A stretch of 64,000 bases of DNA from CAMLFJ01 sp040902305 (GTDB lineage: Bacteria; Methylomirabilota; Methylomirabilia; Rokubacteriales; CSP1-6), in NCBI GenBank assembly GCA_040902305.1, contig JBBDXN010000099.1:42143-106142 (forward strand), in the 5' to 3' direction. The translations under genes were made by a program, and so were the position numbers. The stretch's first letter is position 1, and each line of letters starts with the position of its first letter. This document shows, piece by piece, positions 8,570-16,010 of this stretch. The notes under the pieces are model-generated. The model did no database searches. It was not told the origin of the DNA and worked only from the letters and a program-made list of their open reading frames with translations.

Positions 8570-9583
8570 ATGAACTTCGGACTGATCGTGTCGAAGCAGC
8601 ACCCGCCGGGCGTATCCATGGTCGATCGCTTCCGCGAGCACATCGAGCAGGTCCGGGCGGCCCGCGACGCCGGCTTCGACCTCATCGTGATGGGTCAGCA
8701 CTTCCTTTCGACGCCGTTCCAGGAGGTGCAGAGCCTGCCCGCGCTCGCCCGGCTCGCCGCCGAGGCGGGGACCATGCGGGTGGGCGCCACCGTGATCCTG
8801 CTGCCGCTGCTCAATCCGGTGGACGTGGCCGAGCAGGTGGCCACGCTCGACGTCATCACCGAGGGGCGCTTCATCTTCGGCGTGGGACTGGGCTATCGCG
8901 ACGAGGAGAACGAGGCGTTCGGGGTGGCGCCCAAGGAGCGGGTGGGGCGCCTGGTGGAGAGCTTGGAGGTCATCAAGCGCCTGTGGTCGGGGGATGAGGT
9001 GACCCATCACGGGCGCTTCTACCACCTCACGCGCGCGCGCATGATGCTGCGCCCGGTGCAGCGGCCCCATCCGCCCATCTGGTTCGCGGCCAACAACGAC
9101 GCCGCGGTGGTGCGCGCGGCCCGTTTGGGCGACACCTGGGTCATCAACCCGCATGCCAAGCTCGCGGTGCTCGAGCGCCAGATGGACGTGTACCGTCAGG
9201 CCCTGCGCGAGGCCGGCCGCCCGTTCCCGGCGGAGCTGCCGATCATCAAGGAGCTGTACGTGGCCCCCGACCGCCGCGCCGCCGTGCAGGAATGCCGGCC
9301 CTTCCTCGAGGCCAAGTACAAGGCCTATGCCTCGTGGGGACAGGACAAGGCGCTGCCCGAGGGAGACAGCTTTGCCCACGAGTTCGAGGAGCTCGTGGCG
9401 GACCGCTTCATCGTGGGCGACCCCGACGACGCCGTCCGCGAGATCAAGCGCTACGCCGAACGGTTGGGCGTCAACACCTTCATCTTCCGGATCCAGTGGC
9501 CGGGCATCGAGCAGGCCAACGTGCTGCGCACGATCGAGCTCCTCGCCACGCGCGTGTTCCCCGCGCTGCGCGCCCCCGCCTGA
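8570..9583 (+). CDS. LLM-class (luciferase-like) flavin-dependent oxidoreductase
   Basis: 337 aa with the TIM-barrel luciferase-like fold: MNFGLIVSKQHPPG start, GFDLIVMGQHFLSTPFQE, RVGATVILLPLLNPVDVAEQVATLDVITEGR and a WFAANNDAAVVRAARLGD segment typical of FMN- or F420-dependent members. It is likely a reduced-flavin (or F420) monooxygenase or reductase on a small organic substrate. ATG 8570 follows GGAGAG. It is the first of three unlinked LLM genes in the window. Confidence 0.9.
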   Translation: MNFGLIVSKQHPPGVSMVDRFREHIEQVRAARDAGFDLIVMGQHFLSTPFQEVQSLPALARLAAEAGTMRVGATVILLPLLNPVDVAEQVATLDVITEGRFIFGVGLGYRDEENEAFGVAPKERVGRLVESLEVIKRLWSGDEVTHHGRFYHLTRARMMLRPVQRPHPPIWFAANNDAAVVRAARLGDTWVINPHAKLAVLERQMDVYRQALREAGRPFPAELPIIKELYVAPDRRAAVQECRPFLEAKYKAYASWGQDKALPEGDSFAHEFEELVADRFIVGDPDDAVREIKRYAERLGVNTFIFRIQWPGIEQANVLRTIELLATRVFPALRAPA

Positions 9584-9601
9584 GCAGTGACCCGATAGAA
9601 C

Positions 9602-10324
9602 CTACTCCGCCCACAGCTCGATCGGCGTGTCGCGCCCCCGCAGCACGCTGGGCCCCCGCGTGGTCAGACCTTGCAGGAGCGCGAGATCGGCGGCCTCGCG
9701 CTCGACGGCGGCCACCAGCGCGCCGCTGGCCACGATGCTGACCCGGAGCTCGCGCGTGAGGGCCTGGAGCCGGCTGGTGACGTTGGTGGTGTCACCCACC
9801 GTCGCGAAGGCCATGCTGCGGCGGCTGCCAATGTCGCCGGCCACCACCGGGCCGTAGTGTAGACCCAGCCCAATCTGCAGCGGTCGCAGCCCGGCCGCCT
9901 CCCGCTCGCGGTTCCAGGCGGTGAGGGCCGCCAGCATGCCGCGGGCGCAGGCCAGGGCGTCGGTCGCGTCACGGCGCCCGGTATCGGGGATGCCGAACGT
10001 GGCCAGCAGCGCGTCGCCGATGAACTTCTCCAGGCAGCCGCCGTGGCGGAACACCTCCTCTTCCATGCGGCCGTGGAAGTCCCGCAATAACCCCATGACC
10101 TCCTCCGGCGTCATCTCCTCGGCCATGGTGGTGAAGCCCGCCAGATCGGCGAAGAGCACGCCCACCGCCTGCCGGCGCACGCGGCCCAGCGGCTCGTCTC
10201 GCTCGGCCAGCGTGTCCGCGGCCGCCACCATCAGGCCCCGCCGCTCCTCACGGGCGAAGGCTGCGTCCAGCCGGTCCCGGGCCCCGAGGTCGCCCGTCGA
10301 CGCAGCGATTGAATCTCGTTTCAA
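9602..10324 (-). CDS. Minimal class III adenylate/guanylate cyclase
   Basis: 240 aa, essentially only the cyclase homology domain. Metal-binding aspartates appear in VLFADLAGFTTMAEEM (~50) and FIGDALLATFGIPD (~95). The GPVVAGDIGSRRSMAFATVGDTTNVTSRLQ stretch supplies the dimer-interface residues. No sensor, HAMP or membrane segment is visible, and the first ~40 residues are weakly conserved, so the gene could be 5'-shortened or a soluble constitutive cyclase. It converges with the upstream LLM gene (18 bp) and is followed by another LLM gene on the same strand. Confidence 0.85.
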   Translation of the reverse strand: MKRDSIAASTGDLGARDRLDAAFAREERRGLMVAAADTLAERDEPLGRVRRQAVGVLFADLAGFTTMAEEMTPEEVMGLLRDFHGRMEEEVFRHGGCLEKFIGDALLATFGIPDTGRRDATDALACARGMLAALTAWNREREAAGLRPLQIGLGLHYGPVVAGDIGSRRSMAFATVGDTTNVTSRLQALTRELRVSIVASGALVAAVEREAADLALLQGLTTRGPSVLRGRDTPIELWAE

Positions 10325-10348
10325 CCGGCTACGTCCGGGCTGACGCCC

Positions 10349-11386
10349 TCATCGGCACCCGGCGAGGTCGGCCATCAGCTCGATGGCCTCGTCCTGCTGG
10401 GTGGCCACCGTGAGGCCCGTCGCGCCGCTGTCCGCCCATGCCCGGAAGCGCTCGCTGATCCGGTCTTTCGGCCCCACCAGCGCGCCCTCGTCGATGAAGT
10501 CGTCGGGCACCGCGGCCACCGCCTCCGCCTTGCGGCCGGCCAGGTAGAGCTCCTGGATGCGCTCGGCCGCCAGGCCGTAGCCGTTCGCCGTCATCGCCTG
10601 GGTGTGGAAGTTCTTGTCGCGGTGGCCCATGCCGCCGACGTAGAGGGCCACGCGCGGCTTGAGGGTCAGGAGCCCCGCCCGCACGTCGTCGGTCAGCACC
10701 ACGAAGGCCCGCGGCTGGATCTCGAGGTCGCGCAGCGTCTTGCCGCCGCCGGCGCGGCGGAGCCCCTCGTCCAGCCAGGGCCGGAAGGCCTTCATGCGCG
10801 CGGGCGTGAAGCCCAGGGGCAGCCAGCCGTCCGCGATCTCGGCGGTGAGCTTCACGGTGGATTCCCCGCCGGTCCCGAGCCAGATGGGGATGTCCGGGCG
10901 CATGTGCAGGATCGACGTCAGGGGCTTGGCCAGGCCGGCCGAGCCGGGACCCGTGTAGGGCAGCGAGATCTCGCGGCCCTCGTGCTGCACGGGCGACTTG
11001 CGGGCGAAGACTTTCCGCATGATCCCGACATAGTCCCGCAGGCGCCAGTAGGGCTTGCCCCACGGCTGGCCGTACCAGCCCTCCACGATCTGGGGGCCCG
11101 ACACGCCGAGGCCCGCGATGACGCGCCCGCCGCCGGCCAGCGCGTCGATCGTGCCCACGGCCATCGCGGCGGCCGCGGGGGTGCGGGCGGCGAGCTGCAT
11201 GATCCCGGTGCCGAGCCGGATGCGCTTCGTCACCGCGGCCAGGTAGGCCAGCGGGGTGAGGGCATCCGACCCGTACGCCTCCGCCGTCCACACCGAGTCG
11301 TAGCCCAGCCGCTCCGCGAGCTGCACGCGCTTGACCGGCAGGTCGAGCTGGGCGCCGGAGTACCCGATCGAGAGCCCGAGCTTCAC
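10349..11386 (-). CDS. LLM-class F420-dependent-type oxidoreductase
   Basis: 345 aa. MKLGLSIGYSGAQLDLPVKRVQLAERLGYDSVWTAEAYGSDALTP and RIRLGTGIMQLAARTPAAAAM are characteristic of the F420-dependent LLM subgroup (family knowledge). It lies immediately downstream of the dehydratase pair on the same strand (8-bp gap), so it is probably co-transcribed with it. The cofactor assignment is by resemblance only. Confidence 0.9.
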   Translation of the reverse strand: MKLGLSIGYSGAQLDLPVKRVQLAERLGYDSVWTAEAYGSDALTPLAYLAAVTKRIRLGTGIMQLAARTPAAAAMAVGTIDALAGGGRVIAGLGVSGPQIVEGWYGQPWGKPYWRLRDYVGIMRKVFARKSPVQHEGREISLPYTGPGSAGLAKPLTSILHMRPDIPIWLGTGGESTVKLTAEIADGWLPLGFTPARMKAFRPWLDEGLRRAGGGKTLRDLEIQPRAFVVLTDDVRAGLLTLKPRVALYVGGMGHRDKNFHTQAMTANGYGLAAERIQELYLAGRKAEAVAAVPDDFIDEGALVGPKDRISERFRAWADSGATGLTVATQQDEAIELMADLAGCR

Positions 11387-11394
11387 GCGTCGCC

Positions 11395-11829
11395 TCAGCC
11401 GCGCGACGGGAGCGCGGCGACGAACGTGCCGCTGATGAGGGTCTCGCCCTTCTGGTTGATGGCCTCGAGCTCGCCCTCCACCAGCTTCTCGCCCGCCTGC
11501 TCGAGCTTGCGCGTCACCGTGCCCCGGCAGATCACGTCGTCGCCCGGCCAGGCCCGCGTCGAGAAGCGCACCTTGTAGCGCCGCACGTTGGGCCGCCCCG
11601 CGAACCCGGTGACCACCCGGCTCAGGATGCTCGCGTTGAGCATGCCCATGGCGAAGACGGTGGGGTTTCCGGAGGCCTCCGCGAAGGTCTGATCGTGGTG
11701 GATCGGGTTGAAGTCGCCGGAGGCCCCGGCGTACTTCACGAAGTCGGTCCGCGTGAGCTTGTCGACGCGGACCTCGGGCAGCGGGTCACCCTCCTTGACG
11801 TCCTCCCAGAAGCGCTTGGTCGCGGGCAT
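11395..11829 (-). CDS. MaoC-family (R)-hydratase/dehydratase, HadB-like subunit
   Basis: 144 aa single hotdog domain with the complete hydratase motif YAGASGDFNPIHHDQ (catalytic Asp and His). It starts 13 bp after the stop of the companion subunit. With that gene it forms the two-subunit arrangement known from HadAB-type dehydratases: one subunit with the catalytic motif, the other a FAS1-like domain. Likely reaction: reversible (de)hydration of an enoyl thioester. Confidence 0.88.
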   Translation of the reverse strand: MPATKRFWEDVKEGDPLPEVRVDKLTRTDFVKYAGASGDFNPIHHDQTFAEASGNPTVFAMGMLNASILSRVVTGFAGRPNVRRYKVRFSTRAWPGDDVICRGTVTRKLEQAGEKLVEGELEAINQKGETLISGTFVAALPSRG

Positions 11830-11842
11830 GGCGATCTCCCTC

Positions 11843-12301
11843 TCAGTCCTTGACGACCCGGCCGGTCTCGATGCCGACGGCGCGCGCGCGGGCCACCAGC
11901 GCGCCGCTGGCGTTGCGGTACTCGGTCTCCGTCACCGCGAAAGTCATGGAGCCGCCGCGCTTGCCCGGTTTCTCGTACACGTCCACGATCCGGCTCACCG
12001 CGGTCAGCACGTCGCCGGCGTGGATGGGAGCGAGGAACTCGAACTCTTGCTCGCCGTGCAGCACGCGCTTGAGGTCGAAGGGCAGGCGCGGCCGGCCCCG
12101 CCCGTCGTCCCAGTGCGATACGGTTTGTAAGAACGTCACCGGAGGCATGATGCCGCCGGCCTCTTTCGCCGCGTGGCCCTCGTCGTAGTACAGCGGATCA
12201 TCGTCCTTGATGGCCCGCGCGAACTCCCGGATCTTACCGCGCTCCACGTGCATGATCACGGGCTCGCCCGTCCTGCCGATTGCGCTCTTGTCGACCGGCA
12301 T
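11843..12301 (-). CDS. FAS1-like dehydratase (MaoC N-terminal-like), HadA-like subunit
   Basis: 152 aa. KIREFARAIKDDDPLYYDE aligns with the MaoC motif region but has Tyr-Asp in place of the catalytic His, as in non-catalytic HadA-type subunits. The start ATG 12301 (MPVDKSAIG) has a GGAGGATG Shine-Dalgarno; the upstream extension of the frame crosses a 19-bp tandem repeat and looks non-coding. It is the first gene of a likely three-gene unit with 11395 and 10349. Confidence 0.85.
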   Translation of the reverse strand: MPVDKSAIGRTGEPVIMHVERGKIREFARAIKDDDPLYYDEGHAAKEAGGIMPPVTFLQTVSHWDDGRGRPRLPFDLKRVLHGEQEFEFLAPIHAGDVLTAVSRIVDVYEKPGKRGGSMTFAVTETEYRNASGALVARARAVGIETGRVVKD

Positions 12302-12309
12302 CGCATCCT

Positions 12310-12347
12310 CCTTGGCGGTCGTGCCGAACCTTGGCGGTCGTGCCGAA
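12310..12347. repeat. 19-bp perfect tandem duplication
   Basis: CCTTGGCGGTCGTGCCGAA occurs twice head to tail (12310-12328, 12329-12347), directly upstream of the HadA-like gene's Shine-Dalgarno. It is probably a local slippage event in the 5' untranslated region. Confidence 0.9.
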
Positions 12348-12394
12348 CCGCGCCCGCGAGTGTAGCAGGAGGCCGGACGCAGGGGCCGCACGAC

Positions 12395-12411
12395 TTATCC
12401 ACATATCCACA
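12395..12411. other. Pair of DnaA-box-like sequences
   Basis: A perfect consensus DnaA box TTATCCACA (12395-12403) is followed at an 8-bp period by ATATCCACA (12403-12411, one mismatch). It sits in a 354-bp gap between the HadA-like gene and a small gene. The rest of that gap (12412-12655) holds only an imperfect inverted repeat, ACCGCA/TGCGGT around 12554-12571. No dnaA, dnaN or other origin genes are nearby. Confidence 0.4.
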
Positions 12412-12655
12412 GAAATCCCCAGGATGAAATTTCGACGGCCTGGCGCGCTCGCAAGAGGATGACAGCTTTGGGAGGCTCAATTGGAGCATTCCCGGTGACG
12501 ATCCAGCGCTCTGGCCCAGTGTTCTAGCCTCGGAGCGGCAGTCTCGGCGCGTTGACCGCATTGCTTGCGGTCCAAATCGGTCTTGACGATGGAGGAAGTT
12601 TCGGACCACTTGGCGGTTGAGTGTGCAGGCGTCTCCTGAGGAGAAGGAGGGACCG

Positions 12656-12919
12656 ATGAATCAGCCGGGCGTACCAGTACTCGAGCCCATCGTCCCGGGT
12701 GCCGCCAACGGCGCGCTGCTCGAAGACGCTGCCCGGGACCTGGAGGGTTCCGGCGAGGAGAACATGATGCCAGGGCACTCGCCCTCCTGGGGCTCCCCTC
12801 AGCTGCCTGACGGCCTGGCCCTCTGCGTGGGCTGCTGGCGGCTGATCACGGCGCGGCAGCTCGGCGGGGAGCGGTGCCCAAGCACCGAGCGTCGACTTCT
12901 CGGCCTCCCGGACCCCTAG
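12656..12919 (+). CDS. Small hypothetical protein with CxxC-type C-terminus
   Basis: 87 aa, not recognised. A very good Shine-Dalgarno (GAAGGAGGG at 12642-12650) precedes ATG 12656. The N-terminal half is acidic and proline/glycine-rich; the C-terminal part has LCVGCWRLITARQLGGERCP, a CxxC plus a third Cys that could bind metal. It converges with the ABC permease gene. No function is assigned. Confidence 0.55.
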   Translation: MNQPGVPVLEPIVPGAANGALLEDAARDLEGSGEENMMPGHSPSWGSPQLPDGLALCVGCWRLITARQLGGERCPSTERRLLGLPDP

Positions 12920-12949
12920 AGCGAGCGAGGCGCCGCTTGACGATGAGGC

Positions 12950-13621
12950 CTACCGTCCGGCGAGCGCGCGGTTCTCCAGCCGGCTCAGGAGCCGCACCAC
13001 CGGCCACAGCATCAGGAAGTAGATGATCGCCGCCACCACGATGGGCGTCGGGTTGTAGATGATGCTCTGCGCCTGGCGCGCCTGATAGAGGAGCTCGGGC
13101 ACGGCCACCACGCTGCCGAGCGAGGTGAGCTTCACCACCTCGAGCGTGTTGGAGAGCAGGTCGGGCAGCACGTTGCGCACCGCCTGGGGCAGCACCACGT
13201 AGGCCATGGCCTGCAGGCGGGAGAGGCCGGTGGAGCGCGCGGCCTCGACCTGGCCGGCCGGCACGGATTCGATTCCCGCCCTCAGGATCTCGCCGTAGTA
13301 GGCGCCCGTGTTGAGGAAGAACGCGATGGCCACGCAGACGAAGCCGCCCAGCTCCAGCCCGGCGAACGGCAGCCCGGCAAAGAGCAGGACCAGCAGCACC
13401 AGGGGCGGAAAGGCGCGGAAGAAATCGACCCAGGCCATCAGCGGCCAGCGCACCGCGGGATTCCTCACACTCGCGAGCAGCGCCAGGATCAGACCGCCGA
13501 ACAGGCCGAGCGGCACCACGAGCAGCGACAGCAGCACGGTGTTCCACAGCCCCGCCCGCACGATCGGCCAGGAAGCGGCGATGATCTCCGGGTTGAAGAA
13601 GGTCTGGATCAGCGCTTCCAC
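12950..13621 (-). CDS. Polar amino-acid ABC transporter permease (second)
   Basis: 223 aa HisM/GlnP-type permease with several membrane helices and the EAA loop EAARSTGLSRLQAMAYVVLPQA. The GTG start at 13621 overlaps the previous permease's stop by 13 bp, indicating translational coupling; the open frame continues upstream inside that gene but is a shadow. It pairs with the 13609 permease to form the membrane channel. Confidence 0.92.
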   Translation of the reverse strand: MEALIQTFFNPEIIAASWPIVRAGLWNTVLLSLLVVPLGLFGGLILALLASVRNPAVRWPLMAWVDFFRAFPPLVLLVLLFAGLPFAGLELGGFVCVAIAFFLNTGAYYGEILRAGIESVPAGQVEAARSTGLSRLQAMAYVVLPQAVRNVLPDLLSNTLEVVKLTSLGSVVAVPELLYQARQAQSIIYNPTPIVVAAIIYFLMLWPVVRLLSRLENRALAGR

Positions 13622-14286
13622 GCGAACCTGGTCTCGACCCAGCGGCCCGCCACCACGACGGGGAAGAACAGCACGATGTAGGCCGCGGCGCCCATCATCA
13701 GCGGCGAGGGATTGTAGGAGTTGGACATCGCCGAGCTCGCCTGGCCCAGATCGGTGACCGCGACGACGGTGCCGAGCGCGGTGCCCTTGGTGATGGCGAT
13801 GGTGCGGTTGGTGAGCGGCGGGATGGTCAGCCGGAAAGCCTGCGGCAGCACGACGTGCACGAGGGTCTGGCCGAACGACAGGCCGGTCGAGCGCGCGGCC
13901 TCCCACTGGCCCTTGGCCACCGAGGTGATGCCGGCCCAGAAGATCTCCTCGGAGAAGGCCATCAGCACGAAGGCGAGCGACAGCCAGGTCGAGACGAAGC
14001 CGGAGGGCGAGAGGCCGACGCTGGGCAGGCCGAAGTAGATGAGCACGATGATGACCAGCGGCGGCAGCGAGCGGAACAGATCGACGATGAAGATGATCAG
14101 CCAGTTGAGCGGCCGGATGGCGAGACTTCTGAGCAGCGCCAGGGCCAGGCCGGCGCCGATCCCGGTGACGACGATGAGGAGGGCAAGCTCGATCGTGACC
14201 ACCACGCCGGACAGGATGTCCGGCAGGTACCGGAGCATCACCTTGGCGTTGAAGAACGTATCGGTGAAGCGGTCCCAGCTCGACAT
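13609..14286 (-). CDS. Polar amino-acid ABC transporter permease (first)
   Basis: 225 aa. It begins with a short cytoplasmic stretch and a LPDILSGVVVTIELALLIV helix, and carries the EAA loop EAARSTGLSFGQTLVHVVLPQAFRLTIPPL that contacts the ATPase. Order in the operon: binding protein, ATPase, this permease, second permease. Confidence 0.92.
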   Translation of the reverse strand: MSSWDRFTDTFFNAKVMLRYLPDILSGVVVTIELALLIVVTGIGAGLALALLRSLAIRPLNWLIIFIVDLFRSLPPLVIIVLIYFGLPSVGLSPSGFVSTWLSLAFVLMAFSEEIFWAGITSVAKGQWEAARSTGLSFGQTLVHVVLPQAFRLTIPPLTNRTIAITKGTALGTVVAVTDLGQASSAMSNSYNPSPLMMGAAAYIVLFFPVVVAGRWVETRFAWKR

Positions 14287-14312
14287 GGGAAGGGGTTCCG
14301 CGGGCCGCCGTC

Positions 14313-15053
14313 TCAGTGCCGCTGGATCTGGCCGATGAAGGTGCGCGTGCGCTCGTGGGCCGGGGCCTCGAAGATCGCGGCGGGCGGCCCCTGCTCCACG
14401 ATGGCGCCCTCGTCCATGAAGACGACCCGGTCGGCCGCGTTGCGGGCAAAGCCCATCTCGTGGCTGACCACGATCATGGTCATGCCGCTCTCGCGCAAGG
14501 AGCGCATGACCTCGAGCACCGAGCCGACCAGCTCCGGATCGAGCGCGCTGGTCGGCTCGTCGAACAGCATGACCCGGGGCTCCAGCGCGATCGCGCGCGC
14601 GATGGCGACCCGCTGCTGCTGGCCGCCCGAGAGCTGTCCCGGCGTGTGGCCGGCGCGGTCGGCGAGGCCGACCCGCTCCAGGGCGGCGTGGCCCAGCGCC
14701 TCGGCGCCGGCGCGCGACTTGCCCGCGACCTTGCGGAGCGCGAGGGTCACGTTGCCGAGCGCGGTCATGTGCGGATAGAGGTTGAAGGACTGGAACACCA
14801 TGCCGATGCGCTGGCGGGCGTGGTTGATGTCGGTTCGCGGGTCGAGCATGTCGATGCCGTCCACCACCACGCGGCCGGAGGACGGCTCCTCCAGCCGGTT
14901 GAGGCAGCGGAGCAGGGTCGACTTGCCCGAGCCGGACGGTCCGATGACGAACACCAGCTCGCGTTCGGCCACCCGGAGATCGACGCCCTTCAGAACGTGA
15001 AGGGCGCCGAAATGCTTGTGGATGCCGCGCGCGTCGACGATCGGGTTGTCCAC
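14313..15053 (-). CDS. Amino-acid ABC transporter ATPase (GlnQ/HisP type)
   Basis: 246 aa. Walker A GPSGSGKST, Q-loop GMVFQSFNLYPHMT, signature LSGGQQQRVAIARA, Walker B VMLFDEPTSALD and the switch His in VVSHEMGFA are all intact. It powers import of a polar amino acid or related compound with the adjacent permeases and binding protein. It starts 9 bp after the binding-protein stop. Confidence 0.96.
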   Translation of the reverse strand: MDNPIVDARGIHKHFGALHVLKGVDLRVAERELVFVIGPSGSGKSTLLRCLNRLEEPSSGRVVVDGIDMLDPRTDINHARQRIGMVFQSFNLYPHMTALGNVTLALRKVAGKSRAGAEALGHAALERVGLADRAGHTPGQLSGGQQQRVAIARAIALEPRVMLFDEPTSALDPELVGSVLEVMRSLRESGMTMIVVSHEMGFARNAADRVVFMDEGAIVEQGPPAAIFEAPAHERTRTFIGQIQRH

Positions 15054-15062
15054 TCGCTCAGG

Positions 15063-15911
15063 TCAGTTGCACTTGACCTCGTGTGGGGTCGGGTCGTAGC
15101 CCGGCATGCCCGGCACGCCGTAGCCCGGCGTGATCACCACTTCGAGGCCGTCGGCCGGCGGCTTGCGGCCGAACCACCTCTCGGACATCTTGGCGATCGT
15201 GCCGTCCTTCTTCATGCAGTCGAGCGCATCCTGGATCTCGGCGCGGAGCTTCGGGTTGTTCTTGGGCACCGGCGCGGCCCAGTGGGTGCGCGTGTCCTTG
15301 AGCTCGAGGTCGGCCACGAACTGGGGGTTCTTCGAGGCGGCGTAGACGATGGTGGTATTGCCCCCGAGCGTGGCGTACGCGCGGCCCGAGAGGACGGCCT
15401 GGGTGGCGTCCGGCTGGGTGTCGTAGACCTGCACCGTGAAGCCGTGCTCGGCGCCCTTGGCCTTGGACATCGTCTCGTAGGGCGTGCCCTTGTTGACCGC
15501 CACCGACTTGCCCTTGAGGTCGGCCCAGCCCTTGATCGGCGCCGAGCCCTTCTTGATGCCGAACTGGTACGCGGTCCACAGGTAGCCCGCGGTGAACAGC
15601 ATGTTCTCCGCCCGCTCCTTGGTCACCGTCGTCGGCGCGGCGATGAAGTCGTAGCGGCCGGACTGCATGCCCGGGATCAGGGTCGAGAAGCTCACCGCGT
15701 CGATCGTGATCTCGCGCTTCATGCGGCGCGCGACCTCGGTGAAGAGGTCGATCTGGAAGCCCTCGACGCCGCCGCCCAGCTTGGGCATGGCGTGCGGCGC
15801 GAAGGTGCCGTCGACGCCGGTCTTGAGCGGTGGAAGTTTGTCCTGGGCGAGCGCGGGCCCCGCGCAGAGAAGAGCGGCCAGTCCAACGGCGGCAAAGCGA
15901 CGTGGCATCAT
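15063..15911 (-). CDS. ABC transporter substrate-binding protein (polar amino-acid family 3)
   Basis: 282 aa. N-terminal signal peptide (MMPRRF, hydrophobic core to ~20, cleavage near ALA-Q), then a family 3 periplasmic-binding fold including MPKLGGGVEGFQIDLFTEVARRM and a YDFIAAPTTVTKERAENMLF segment. The double ATG at 15911/15908 with GGGAGG upstream is preferred over the longer open frame. The deacylase-type gene upstream suggests a D- or N-acylated amino acid ligand; that is inference. Confidence 0.92.
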   Translation of the reverse strand: MMPRRFAAVGLAALLCAGPALAQDKLPPLKTGVDGTFAPHAMPKLGGGVEGFQIDLFTEVARRMKREITIDAVSFSTLIPGMQSGRYDFIAAPTTVTKERAENMLFTAGYLWTAYQFGIKKGSAPIKGWADLKGKSVAVNKGTPYETMSKAKGAEHGFTVQVYDTQPDATQAVLSGRAYATLGGNTTIVYAASKNPQFVADLELKDTRTHWAAPVPKNNPKLRAEIQDALDCMKKDGTIAKMSERWFGRKPPADGLEVVITPGYGVPGMPGYDPTPHEVKCN

Positions 15912-15954
15912 CAGGAGCCTCCCAAGGAAGTCGTGGTCTGGTCGCGTAGCTGGC

Positions 15955-16010
15955 CCCGGTGAGGGGGCGGGCCGGACGCGGGACACGCATTCATGAATCG
16001 TCCCGGCTAG
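15955..16010. repeat. MITE-like element, family A, copy 4 (one end)
   Basis: GGGGGCGGGCCGGACGCGGG, then CATTCATGAATC and a terminal CTAG at 16007-16010. It matches the conserved end of copies 1, 2 and 5 over about 45 bp; the other end is missing. The CTA at 16007-16009 is the stop codon (TAG) of the minus-strand amidohydrolase. Confidence 0.75.

Noticed and set aside
12551..12574. TTGACCGCATTGCTTGCGGTCCAA-like inverted repeat as a box copy
   Set aside because: The arms are separated and offset differently, and no -10 lies at the expected distance; kept only as a small hairpin note.
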